A stretch of 64,000 nucleotides of DNA, from assembly GCF_900116705.1 (NCBI RefSeq), contig NZ_FPBP01000006.1, positions 1-64,000 on the forward strand. Direction: 5' to 3'. Position numbers and translations under genes: made by a program. Numbering within the stretch: the first letter of the stretch is position 1; each line of letters opens with the position of its first letter. Below are positions 54,794 through 64,000 of this stretch, piece after piece. The DNA is from Halomonas korlensis (GTDB lineage: Bacteria; Pseudomonadota; Gammaproteobacteria; Pseudomonadales; Halomonadaceae). The notes beneath the pieces were generated by a model that worked only from the letters and a program-made list of their open reading frames with translations, ran no database searches and had not been told where the DNA came from.

Positions 54794-54813
54794 TATATAG
54801 ACCGTTCTATATA
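54794..54813. promoter_or_regulatory. Perfect palindrome, probable TetR operator
   Basis: TATATAGA-CCGT-TCTATATA: 8-bp arms, 4-base centre, 13 bp upstream of the tetR start codon. Typical size and position for autoregulation by a TetR dimer; binding is inferred. Confidence 0.65.
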
Positions 54814-54866
54814 AATACGAGACACCAACGATGTCAAGCGCGATGCCATTCTGGCCAGCACGAAAC

Positions 54867-54896
54867 GCCAACGGCCCGCATCGGCGGGCCGTTGGC
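54867..54896 (-). terminator. Rho-independent-type terminator after valS
   Basis: 13-bp perfect stem GCCAACGGCCCGC / GCGGGCCGTTGGC with loop ATCG, 35 bp past the valS stop on the minus strand, followed by GTTTCG. Strong hairpin, short T run. Confidence 0.65.
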
Positions 54897-54931
54897 ATCG
54901 AGGACGGCAGGAAAGAGCCGTAGGCTGCTGG

Positions 54932-57793
<2,862 letters not shown>

Positions 57794-57922
57794 GGAATCG
57801 GTCGGCTCTGGCGTGTCGGCGGCGCGCGGGGCACCGCCGGCAGGTGGCGAAAATGGAGAGGATTATACCCTCTGTGCCGGGGCGCCGTCATGGCGCGGCA
57901 TTAGCCGCAGCTCACGCTTGCG

Positions 57923-58372
57923 CTAGCGTTGTGCCTGGCCCTTCAGGTGGTGCGGCGTGACCGGGTAGCCGCGCTTGCGGTAGGTCTGCCAGCATTCGCG
58001 CTTGGCAGTCAACACGTCCTGATGCTGATTGATGATCTCGGCGACCCGTTCGAAGCGCGAGAACCATTCCGGAATGCCGGGGTGCAGGTTGAGCATCGCC
58101 TGAACGCTGAGATCCGGCGCCGGTGGGCCTGCAAAGCCGATGGTCACCGGCACGCTGTCGGCCATGTCGCTGCCGAGCAGGGCATGGGGTACGTAGACGT
58201 CGGGACGAAAACACCACAGCCGCTCGTCGAGGTCGCGGGCCATGGCCTCGTCCTCGGCGTGCAGGTGCAGCCGATAGCCCTTGCGATAGATTGTCTCGGC
58301 CAGCCGGCAGGCGAAGCCGAGACGCGCCTCCAGGGTGGTATCGGGGAGGATGTAGAAATCGACCTGGGTCAT
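57923..58372 (-). CDS. holC: DNA polymerase III chi subunit
   Basis: 149 aa. MTQVDFYILPDTT start, LACRLAETIYRKGYRLHLHAEDEAMARDLDERLW and a PVTIGF strand fit HolC. Chi links the clamp loader to SSB. The start codon is directly adjacent to the pepA stop and the valS start lies 129 bp downstream, the classic arrangement. Confidence 0.92.
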   Translation of the reverse strand: MTQVDFYILPDTTLEARLGFACRLAETIYRKGYRLHLHAEDEAMARDLDERLWCFRPDVYVPHALLGSDMADSVPVTIGFAGPPAPDLSVQAMLNLHPGIPEWFSRFERVAEIINQHQDVLTAKRECWQTYRKRGYPVTPHHLKGQAQR

Positions 58373-59899
58373 TTACAGCTCTTTGCCGTTCTCCACGCTG
58401 CGGGCCACTTCCTCGCGGTCGAGCAGGTATTGGGTCAGCAGCCCCACCGGGCGGCCGGTGGCGCCTTTCTCTTTGCCGGAATGCCAGGCGGTGCCGGCGA
58501 TGTCCAGGTGTGCCCAGGGGAACTGGTCGGCGAAGCGCGAGAGGAAGCAGGCGGCGGTGATGGTACCCGCCGGCTTGCCGCCGATATTGGCGAGATCGGC
58601 GAAGTTGGAGTCGAGCTGTTCCTGATATTCGTCCCACAGCGGCAGGTGCCAGGCGCGATCCCAGGCGGTGGTGCCGGCGTCGAGCAGGTCGAGGGCCAGG
58701 TCGTCGTTATTGGCGAGCAGGCCGGTGGCGTGGTGGCCAAGCGCCACGATGGCCGCCCCGGTGAGGGTGGCGATATCGACCACGCTCGCCGGCTTGAAGC
58801 GCTCGACGTAGGTCAGGGCGTCGCAGAGTACCAGGCGCCCCTCGGCGTCGGTGTTGAGCACCTCGACCGTTAGCCCCTTGAGGGTCTTCAAGATGTCACC
58901 GGGCTTGACGGCGCGTCCGTCGGGCATGTTCTCGGCCGAGGCAACGACGAAGACCAGGTTGAGCTTCGGCTTGATGGCGAGTATCGACTTGACGGTGCCC
59001 AAGACGCTGGCGGCGCCGCACATGTCGAATTTCATCTCGTCCATGGCCTCGCCGGGCTTGAGCGAGATGCCGCCGGTATCGAAGGTGATGCCCTTACCCA
59101 CCAGCACGTGCGGGGCGTCGTCGGGGCTTTCCGCGCCTTGGTAACTCATCACGATCAGCCGTGAGGGCTCGGCACTGCCGCGACCCACGGCGAGCAGGCT
59201 ATTGGCACCCAGGCGCTCCAGCGCCTCTTCATCGAGGATGTCGACCGACAGCGCGCCGTCCGACGCCGCGCCGAGTGCCTCGGCTTGCTCGGCCAGGTAG
59301 CGCGGCGTACACACGTTGGGCGGCAGGTTGCCCAGAGTGCGCGTGTAGGCGACCCCTTCGCCGATGGCATCACCGATGCGCGCGCCTTCTCGGGCGGCCG
59401 CGGAATCACCGCTTTCGCTGACCAGCAGGGTCACTTGCTCGAGACGCGAACGCGGCGCCTTCTCGGACTTGAACTCGTCGAAGCGGTAGAGGGCGCGATG
59501 GGCTGCCTCGGCGACCATGCGGGCCTTCCAGTGGCAGGCACGCTCGGGCAGCGGCACGTCGGTGAAGGCCACGGCGGCATCGTCCACCGGCAGTTGCGCC
59601 AGGGCGGTAAAGGCGGCGTCCAGCGCCTTGCGGAAGGCGCCTTCGCGGTGCTTCTCGCGCTCTCCCAGACCCACCAGCAGCAGGCGCTCGGCACCGATGC
59701 CCGGCGCGAACGGGATCATCTGGACGTTGCCCAGCTTGGCCTCGAAGTCGCCGCGCTCGATCAGCTGGCCGATCAGGCGCTCGGTGGCGTCGTCGAGCTT
59801 GGCCGCGGTGGGCAACAGATCGCCGTCCTTGAACACCGGTACCACGAGACAGGACGTCTCGGTCTTGACGGGGTTGGCGGTCCGAACTGGGAATTCCAT
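58373..59899 (-). CDS. pepA: Leucyl aminopeptidase (M17)
   Basis: 508 aa from the ATG ending at 59899 (GGAG upstream; a longer start at 59917 is less likely). M17 signature NTDAEGRLVL with metal ligands, Lys in VGKGITFDTGGI, and Asp/Glu in the active site. Hexameric di-metal aminopeptidase; in E. coli it also acts as a DNA-binding accessory factor in Xer recombination. No frameshift seen. Confidence 0.95.
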   Translation of the reverse strand: MEFPVRTANPVKTETSCLVVPVFKDGDLLPTAAKLDDATERLIGQLIERGDFEAKLGNVQMIPFAPGIGAERLLLVGLGEREKHREGAFRKALDAAFTALAQLPVDDAAVAFTDVPLPERACHWKARMVAEAAHRALYRFDEFKSEKAPRSRLEQVTLLVSESGDSAAAREGARIGDAIGEGVAYTRTLGNLPPNVCTPRYLAEQAEALGAASDGALSVDILDEEALERLGANSLLAVGRGSAEPSRLIVMSYQGAESPDDAPHVLVGKGITFDTGGISLKPGEAMDEMKFDMCGAASVLGTVKSILAIKPKLNLVFVVASAENMPDGRAVKPGDILKTLKGLTVEVLNTDAEGRLVLCDALTYVERFKPASVVDIATLTGAAIVALGHHATGLLANNDDLALDLLDAGTTAWDRAWHLPLWDEYQEQLDSNFADLANIGGKPAGTITAACFLSRFADQFPWAHLDIAGTAWHSGKEKGATGRPVGLLTQYLLDREEVARSVENGKEL

Positions 59900-59922
59900 G
59901 GTGTCTCCACATGACAAGCGAT

Positions 59923-59993
59923 AGGGTTACGGTCCGAGAGTTGCTGGCCCGAAGGGCGTCAACTCTCAAGGGTTACTAACGCTCAAGGGTTAC
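59923..59993. repeat. Three copies of AGGGTTAC in the pepA/lptF promoter region
   Basis: AGGGTTAC at 59923, 59969 and 59986; the last two lie within a longer direct repeat CTCAAGGGTTAC (59965 and 59982, 17 bp apart) ending at a 7-A tract. Located between divergent pepA and lptF. Confidence 0.6.
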
Positions 59994-60083
59994 AAAAAAA
60001 GGGGGAATCTGGATAATGCCGGCACTCGGCCATGTCACCTCAGTGTACCCAACGCATGGCCCGAATGCATGGAAGGCTGCTGC

Positions 60084-61166
60084 ATGATCATCTTTCGTTA
60101 CCTGACTCGCGAGATCCTGCTGACCATGACGGCGGTCGCCGGCGTGCTGCTGCTGGTAATCATGGGCAGCCGCTTCATTCGCTACTTCAGCAATGCCGCC
60201 GAGGGCGATATCCCGGCGAGCATTCTTGGCACCCTGATGCTCTTCCACCTACCCGGGTTCCTTGAGCTGATCCTGCCGTTGGCGTTCTTCCTGGGGATTC
60301 TACTGGCCTACGGGCAACTCTATCTGAACAGCGAGATCACCGTGCTGGTGGCCTGCGGGACCAGCCCGCTGAAGCTGCTGCAGGTGAGCCTGGTGCCGGC
60401 CGCCCTGGTGGCGGTGCTGGTAGGGCTGTGCAGCCTGCTGCTCACGCCGGCCGGCGCCCTGCAGAACGAGATAATGATCGAGGATCAGCGCAGCCAGATC
60501 GATTTCTCGGCCCTGGCGCCGGGGCGCTTCCAGGACTTCGGCGGCGGCCGTACCGCCTATACCGAGGCCTATAATAACGATCGTACCCGCATGCGGAGCG
60601 TGTTTATCAGTGAACGCCAGCAACGTCGTGATGGCACCCCCGAGAGCGTGGTCACCCGCGCCGAGGAGGGTTATCAGGTGGTCGACGACGAGACGGGCAG
60701 CCGCTTTCTGGTGCTGGCCGACGGCGAGCGCTACAGCGTCGAGCCGGGCCGCCATCAGGCCGAGCGGCTGATCTTCGACACCTACGCCGTGCGCCTGTCG
60801 CGGGCCGAGGATCGCGCCGAGCTGTTCTCGCCGGAGTACGCCACCACCGCCGCGTTGATCGATAACGACGACCCGGAGGCCCAGGCACAGCTGCAGTGGC
60901 GGTTGAGCATGCCGCTGATGGTATTCGTGCTGACGCTGCTGGCCATGCCACTGTCTCGGGTCAATCCGCGCCAGGGCCGTTTCGCCAAGCTGCTGCCGGC
61001 GATCTTCCTGCATATCGCCTATCTCAGCCTGCTGCTCGCCGCCCTCGATGCCATCGGCCGCGGCAGCCTGCCGGTGGCGGTGGGCATGTGGCCGATACAT
61101 GCCGGTTTTCTGGCCCTCGGCCTGGCGATGATGGCCAATGCACAGCGCAAGGGGATAAGCGGATGA
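60084..61166 (+). CDS. lptF: LPS export permease LptF
   Basis: 360 aa from ATG 60084 (GGAAGG upstream). Six membrane helices, three on each side of a periplasmic beta-jellyroll (about residues 100-260). Pattern IIFRYLTREILLTMTAVAGVLLLVIMGSRFIRY and LALAMPLSR-type late helices. With LptG and the LptB ATPase it extracts LPS from the inner membrane. Overlaps lptG by 4 bases; divergent from pepA. Confidence 0.95.
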   Translation: MIIFRYLTREILLTMTAVAGVLLLVIMGSRFIRYFSNAAEGDIPASILGTLMLFHLPGFLELILPLAFFLGILLAYGQLYLNSEITVLVACGTSPLKLLQVSLVPAALVAVLVGLCSLLLTPAGALQNEIMIEDQRSQIDFSALAPGRFQDFGGGRTAYTEAYNNDRTRMRSVFISERQQRRDGTPESVVTRAEEGYQVVDDETGSRFLVLADGERYSVEPGRHQAERLIFDTYAVRLSRAEDRAELFSPEYATTAALIDNDDPEAQAQLQWRLSMPLMVFVLTLLAMPLSRVNPRQGRFAKLLPAIFLHIAYLSLLLAALDAIGRGSLPVAVGMWPIHAGFLALGLAMMANAQRKGISG

Positions 61167-62227
61167 TCACCGACCGGCTGGACCGCTACATCGCGCGCCA
61201 CGTGCTCGGCGCCATCCTCGTGGTACAGGTGGTGCTGCTGGGGCTCGATCTGGTGATCACCTACATCAACGACCTGGGCGACATCGAGGGCGACTACGGC
61301 GCCTTCCAGGTCTTTGTTTACCTACTGATGCGCCTGCCCTGGCGCTTCTATCAATACGCCCCGGTGGGCGTGCTGATCGGCGCCCTGATCGGGCTGGGTA
61401 CCATGGCCTCGAGCAATGAATTGACGGTGATGCGCGCCGCCGGACGCTCGCTGACCCGCATCCTGTGGGGCGTGATGAAACCGGTACTGCTGGTCGTCGT
61501 ACTATTGTTGCTGGTCGCCGAGTACGTCAGCCCGCGAACCGAGCAGTTTGCCAGCGCCTGGCGGCTGGAGCAGGTGCAGGGCGAGGGCGCCGTGGTCACT
61601 CAGCGCGGTGGCTGGCAACGCGAGGGCGACAGTTTCTATCGTTTCGGGGCCATTCGCGCCGATGACACCGTGCTCGATCTGACCCGTTACCGCTTCGAGG
61701 GGCAGCAGCTGCGCGAGGCCGTCAGTGCGCAACGGGCGGTGTGGCAAGACGATCAATGGCAGCTCGAGGAGGCGGCCGTGACCCGTTTCGAGGAGGCGAG
61801 CACCGAGGTCGAGCACCACGACACCCTGCTCTGGGAGACCGAGCTGTCGCCCGATCAGCTGGGTCGCTTACTGCGCGAGGTCGAAAGCCAGGCGCCAAGC
61901 GAGCTGTGGGCGCTCTCCCGCTACCTTCGCACCCAGGGCCAGGAGGCCTCCGCGCCGCTGCTGCATTTCTGGCAGAAGCTGTTGCTGCCGCTGACCCTGG
62001 CCTCGCTGGTGCTGGTGGCGGCGTCGTTCGTGTTCGGGCCGCTGCGCACCGTGGCCGCCGGCACGCGAGTGTTCTACGGCGTGATCACCGGGCTGTCCTT
62101 CAAGTACCTGCAGGACCTGCTGGCCCCGGCATCGACCATATTCGGCTTCTCGCCGGCCTGGGCGGTGCTGGCGCCGATGCTGATCTGTGCGGTGCTGGGG
62201 CTCTATCTGCTGCGGCGCACCGGCTGA
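61163..62227 (+). CDS. lptG: LPS export permease LptG
   Basis: 354 aa from the ATG overlapping the lptF stop. Six helices and a periplasmic jellyroll; DRYIARHVLGAILVVQVVLLGLDLVITYINDLGDIEGDYG start and SSNELTVMRAAGRSLTRILWGVMKP are typical. Partner of LptF; the pair with LptB and LptC drives LPS into the periplasmic bridge. Confidence 0.95.
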   Translation: MITDRLDRYIARHVLGAILVVQVVLLGLDLVITYINDLGDIEGDYGAFQVFVYLLMRLPWRFYQYAPVGVLIGALIGLGTMASSNELTVMRAAGRSLTRILWGVMKPVLLVVVLLLLVAEYVSPRTEQFASAWRLEQVQGEGAVVTQRGGWQREGDSFYRFGAIRADDTVLDLTRYRFEGQQLREAVSAQRAVWQDDQWQLEEAAVTRFEEASTEVEHHDTLLWETELSPDQLGRLLREVESQAPSELWALSRYLRTQGQEASAPLLHFWQKLLLPLTLASLVLVAASFVFGPLRTVAAGTRVFYGVITGLSFKYLQDLLAPASTIFGFSPAWAVLAPMLICAVLGLYLLRRTG

Positions 62228-62284
62228 GCCGAACGTTGCCTACCGCTCCGTCGCGGGCGCCACCTGACTCGTTAAGGGCTTGCC

Positions 62285-62782
62285 ATGCAACGACGCTTCG
62301 ACCAACTCGACGACGTCTGGCCCGCCGGTCTCGGCCGGCGGCTGGGTGCCATGCTCTACGACGGCTTTCTGGTCGCGGCGATCTGGCTGCTGGTCACGGC
62401 GCTGCATCTGGTCACGGTGCGCCTGGTGCTGGGACTGCCGCCCGAGGAGGTCGGCAGCGGGCTGGCCCAGGTGCTGTCGCTGCGGGCGCTGCTGTTGATT
62501 AGCGCCTTTGCCTTCTTCGCCTTCTTCTGGGTGCGCGGCGGCATGACGCTGGGCATGCAGGCCTGGCGGCTACGCGTGCAGACTCCCGATGGCGCCTCGA
62601 TTACCCCGGTCCAGGCGCTGGTGCGTTTTCTCATGGCCTGGGTGTCGCTGGCCGCGCTGGGCCTTGGCTATTGGTGGGTGCTGTTCGACCCCCAGCGGCG
62701 TAGCTGGGGCGATATCGCCTCGCGAAGCCAGGTCGTGGTGCTGCCCAAGCCCGACAAGACGCGCCGAAACATCGACCGTTGA
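62285..62782 (+). CDS. RDD family membrane protein
   Basis: 165 aa with three helices. RDD features: Arg near the first helix (LGRRLGAMLYDGFLVAAIWLL), GMTLGMQAWRLRVQTPDGASIT with the conserved Asp region, and a WGDIASRSQVVVLP end. Role unknown; follows lptFG in many gammaproteobacteria, suggesting envelope function. Confidence 0.85.
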   Translation: MQRRFDQLDDVWPAGLGRRLGAMLYDGFLVAAIWLLVTALHLVTVRLVLGLPPEEVGSGLAQVLSLRALLLISAFAFFAFFWVRGGMTLGMQAWRLRVQTPDGASITPVQALVRFLMAWVSLAALGLGYWWVLFDPQRRSWGDIASRSQVVVLPKPDKTRRNIDR

Positions 62783-62849
62783 GCGCGGTCGGATAAACAG
62801 GACCGATAAATAGGACAAAAAAGGTACGGTTTTGGGTTGTAATGACCCA

Positions 62850-62864
62850 TGCGAATCATTTACA
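62850..62864. promoter_or_regulatory. Putative Fur box upstream of bfd
   Basis: TGCGAAT-C-ATTTACA matches the 7-1-7 Fur pattern TGATAAT-N-ATTATCA at 10 of 14 positions. It lies 47 bp before the bfd start codon, near a possible -10 TGTAAT (62838). Iron repression of bfd is known elsewhere. Confidence 0.5.
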
Positions 62865-62911
62865 TTTGCTGTCACGGTCTTCGGGTAGCGCTGACGAACG
62901 AGGTGAGCCAA

Positions 62912-63118
62912 ATGTATGTCTGTATCTGCAAGGGTGTGACGAACCATCAGATCCGCCAGTCCGTCGAGGACGGGGCGCGCAGCTGGCGCGAGGTGCAGGC
63001 CGATACCGGCTGCGGCACCCAGTGCGGCAAATGCGCCTGCCTGGGCAAGGACATTACCCGCGAGGCCGTGGTCAGGGAACTGAACGCCGCTTCCGCCGAT
63101 CTTGCCTACGCGGTGTGA
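62912..63118 (+). CDS. bfd: Bacterioferritin-associated ferredoxin
   Basis: 68 aa from ATG 62912; upstream in-frame codons lie in the regulatory region. [2Fe-2S] cysteines: CIC near the N terminus and CGTQCGKC later, the Bfd spacing. Reduces the bacterioferritin core to release iron. bfr lies 259 bp downstream on the same strand, so each probably has its own promoter. Confidence 0.92.
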   Translation: MYVCICKGVTNHQIRQSVEDGARSWREVQADTGCGTQCGKCACLGKDITREAVVRELNAASADLAYAV

Positions 63119-63377
63119 TCGCATGACAGCCCCACTGCGCTGCCTTTCCCAGAGGCGGCGCTACGCGCCATCAAGTGCCCCGTGCCGCCCCCGGACGACG
63201 CTCAACTTTCCTTAACTGCGCCTGAGCTTCTCCCAAGCTGTTGTCGTTGTTGCACTTTCCATGTTGACTAGCCAATACTAAGCTACGTCATACATACTGA
63301 GTGCTGCTGCGCGCCTGCCGGCAGCGCTGGCTTCGGCAAGCCCCGACACCTGACCGCGACAACCACGGAGCACGACG

Positions 63378-63860
63378 ATGAAAGGCGATATCAAGGTCAT
63401 CGAATATCTCAACACCGCGCTCGGCAACGAGCTGGTGGCCATCAACCAGTATTTCCTGCACGCCAAGATGTACAAGGACTGGGGCCTCAAGGCGCTGGCC
63501 AAGTGGGAATATGATGAGTCCATCGAGGAGATGCAGCACGCCGACAAGCTGATCGAGCGCATCCTGTTCCTCGAAGGCGTGCCCAACCTCCAGGATCTCG
63601 GCAAGCTGCACATCGGCGAGAACGTGCGCGAGATGCTCGAATGCGATCTCAAGATCGAGCACGAGGGCCGTGAGGACTATATCGAGGCGATCACCCACTG
63701 CGAACAGGTCAAGGACTACGTCAGCCGTGATCTCTTCCGTGACATCCTCGCCGACGAGGAAGACCACATCGATCATATCGAGACCGAACTCGGCCTGATC
63801 GACAAGGTGGGTATCGAGAACTACATGCAGACGCAGATGCAGGAAGCCGGCGACGAATAA
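63378..63860 (+). CDS. bfr: Bacterioferritin
   Basis: 160 aa, 24-mer iron-storage protein. Haem ligand Met52 is present ([10 protein letters not shown]). Ferroxidase ligands Glu18 ([12 protein letters not shown]), Glu51, His54, then a second set in the [12 protein letters not shown] helix fit Bfr. Closely similar to E. coli Bfr from memory. Possible -35 TTGACT at 63264. Confidence 0.95.
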   Translation: MKGDIKVIEYLNTALGNELVAINQYFLHAKMYKDWGLKALAKWEYDESIEEMQHADKLIERILFLEGVPNLQDLGKLHIGENVREMLECDLKIEHEGREDYIEAITHCEQVKDYVSRDLFRDILADEEDHIDHIETELGLIDKVGIENYMQTQMQEAGDE

Positions 63861-63891
63861 GCGCGCCAGCGCCTGCTGCATTATATCTCAG

Positions 63892-63915
63892 CGCCTCGCT
63901 GTTCGCAGCGGGGCG
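63892..63915 (+). terminator. Terminator after bfr
   Basis: CGCCTCGCTG / CAGCGGGGCG (one G-T pair) with a TTCG tetraloop, followed by TCTTGTCGTG. Stable hairpin, weak T tract. The final 85 bases of the window show no gene. Confidence 0.6.
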
Positions 63916-64000
63916 TCTTGTCGTGTCAGCCAGGCAGCGGTCGTGCTCGAGGTCGCCGCGTCAGAAAACTTTCTTGTCAAGAAAGTCCCTCACGCTTGTC

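Noticed and set aside
59998..60083. A-tract and short open frames before lptF as a possible small RNA
   Set aside because: No hairpin with T tract or conserved RNA pattern was visible; treated as promoter region.
63119..63377. Possible gene between bfd and bfr
   Set aside because: No frame with a ribosome site or domain; best read as the bfr promoter region.

Overview
This window is a GC-rich chromosomal segment that looks like a halophilic gammaproteobacterium of the Halomonadaceae (Halomonas or a close relative). The evidence is the gammaproteobacterial gene order (lptF-lptG opposite pepA-holC-valS, metR opposite metE, RstAB), a BCCT-type osmolyte transporter, and the overall protein similarity I recognise. 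No rRNA, tRNA or CRISPR array was seen. The genus is inferred from recall, not computed.

Layout. (1) 1-8911, aromatic catabolism: catA (5' end outside the window), benA and benB, then a complete five-gene branched-chain-amino-acid-type ABC importer, then benE. The usual benC and benD do not follow benB. Benzoate would be taken up by the ABC system and/or BenE, dihydroxylated by BenAB, and the catechol ring opened by CatA. (2) 8955-13000: tandem universal stress protein, a DUF6455 protein with an FNR-like site, a small membrane protein, an AzlCD exporter and a luciferase-like flavin enzyme. (3) 13097-17505: BCCT transporter, then a TelA-family protein with a membrane/coiled-coil partner. (4) 17661-28525: an ATP-grasp enzyme tightly paired with a CocE/S15 hydrolase, a periplasmic PQQ-type sugar dehydrogenase homologue, an Atg22-like MFS protein with a TSUP permease, an exported MetX-like hydrolase, a membrane-anchored retropepsin, a YihY protein and a nitronate-monooxygenase-like flavoprotein. 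(5) 28572-32638: a two-gene DNA repair module, a FAN1-like VRR-NUC nuclease overlapping a Rad3/XPD-like Fe-S helicase that carries an N-terminal Cas4-like nuclease domain.

(6) 32649-47737: a Kef-type antiporter, a tandem cupin protein, several very small genes (59, 68 and 37 aa), RstA/RstB, MetR/MetE with a perfect MetR box, two lipoproteins, a YdjM-like membrane protein, a glyoxalase, a uracil-DNA glycosylase, DoxX, and a GAF-GGDEF cyclase preceded by an overlapping 30-codon ORF. (7) 47806-51877: a putative metal-homeostasis island with HupE/UreJ, a His-rich exported protein, a CsoR/RcnR-type repressor, cytochrome c' and an MFS exporter. Two similar C-tract/G-tract operator-like sites lie at its two promoters, and the HupE partner protein is frameshifted. 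(8) 52121-52984: a decayed IS630-family element with recognisable inverted ends, followed by an MFS/TetR pair with a perfect palindrome at the TetR promoter. (9) 54932-63915, core genes: valS, holC, pepA, lptF, lptG, an RDD protein, bfd and bfr.

No obvious new defence or mobile system is present. The strongest leads are the ATP-grasp/CocE pair, the nuclease/helicase module, the metal island with its paired operators and broken partner gene, the ben cluster lacking benCD, and several small genes that automatic annotation could miss.
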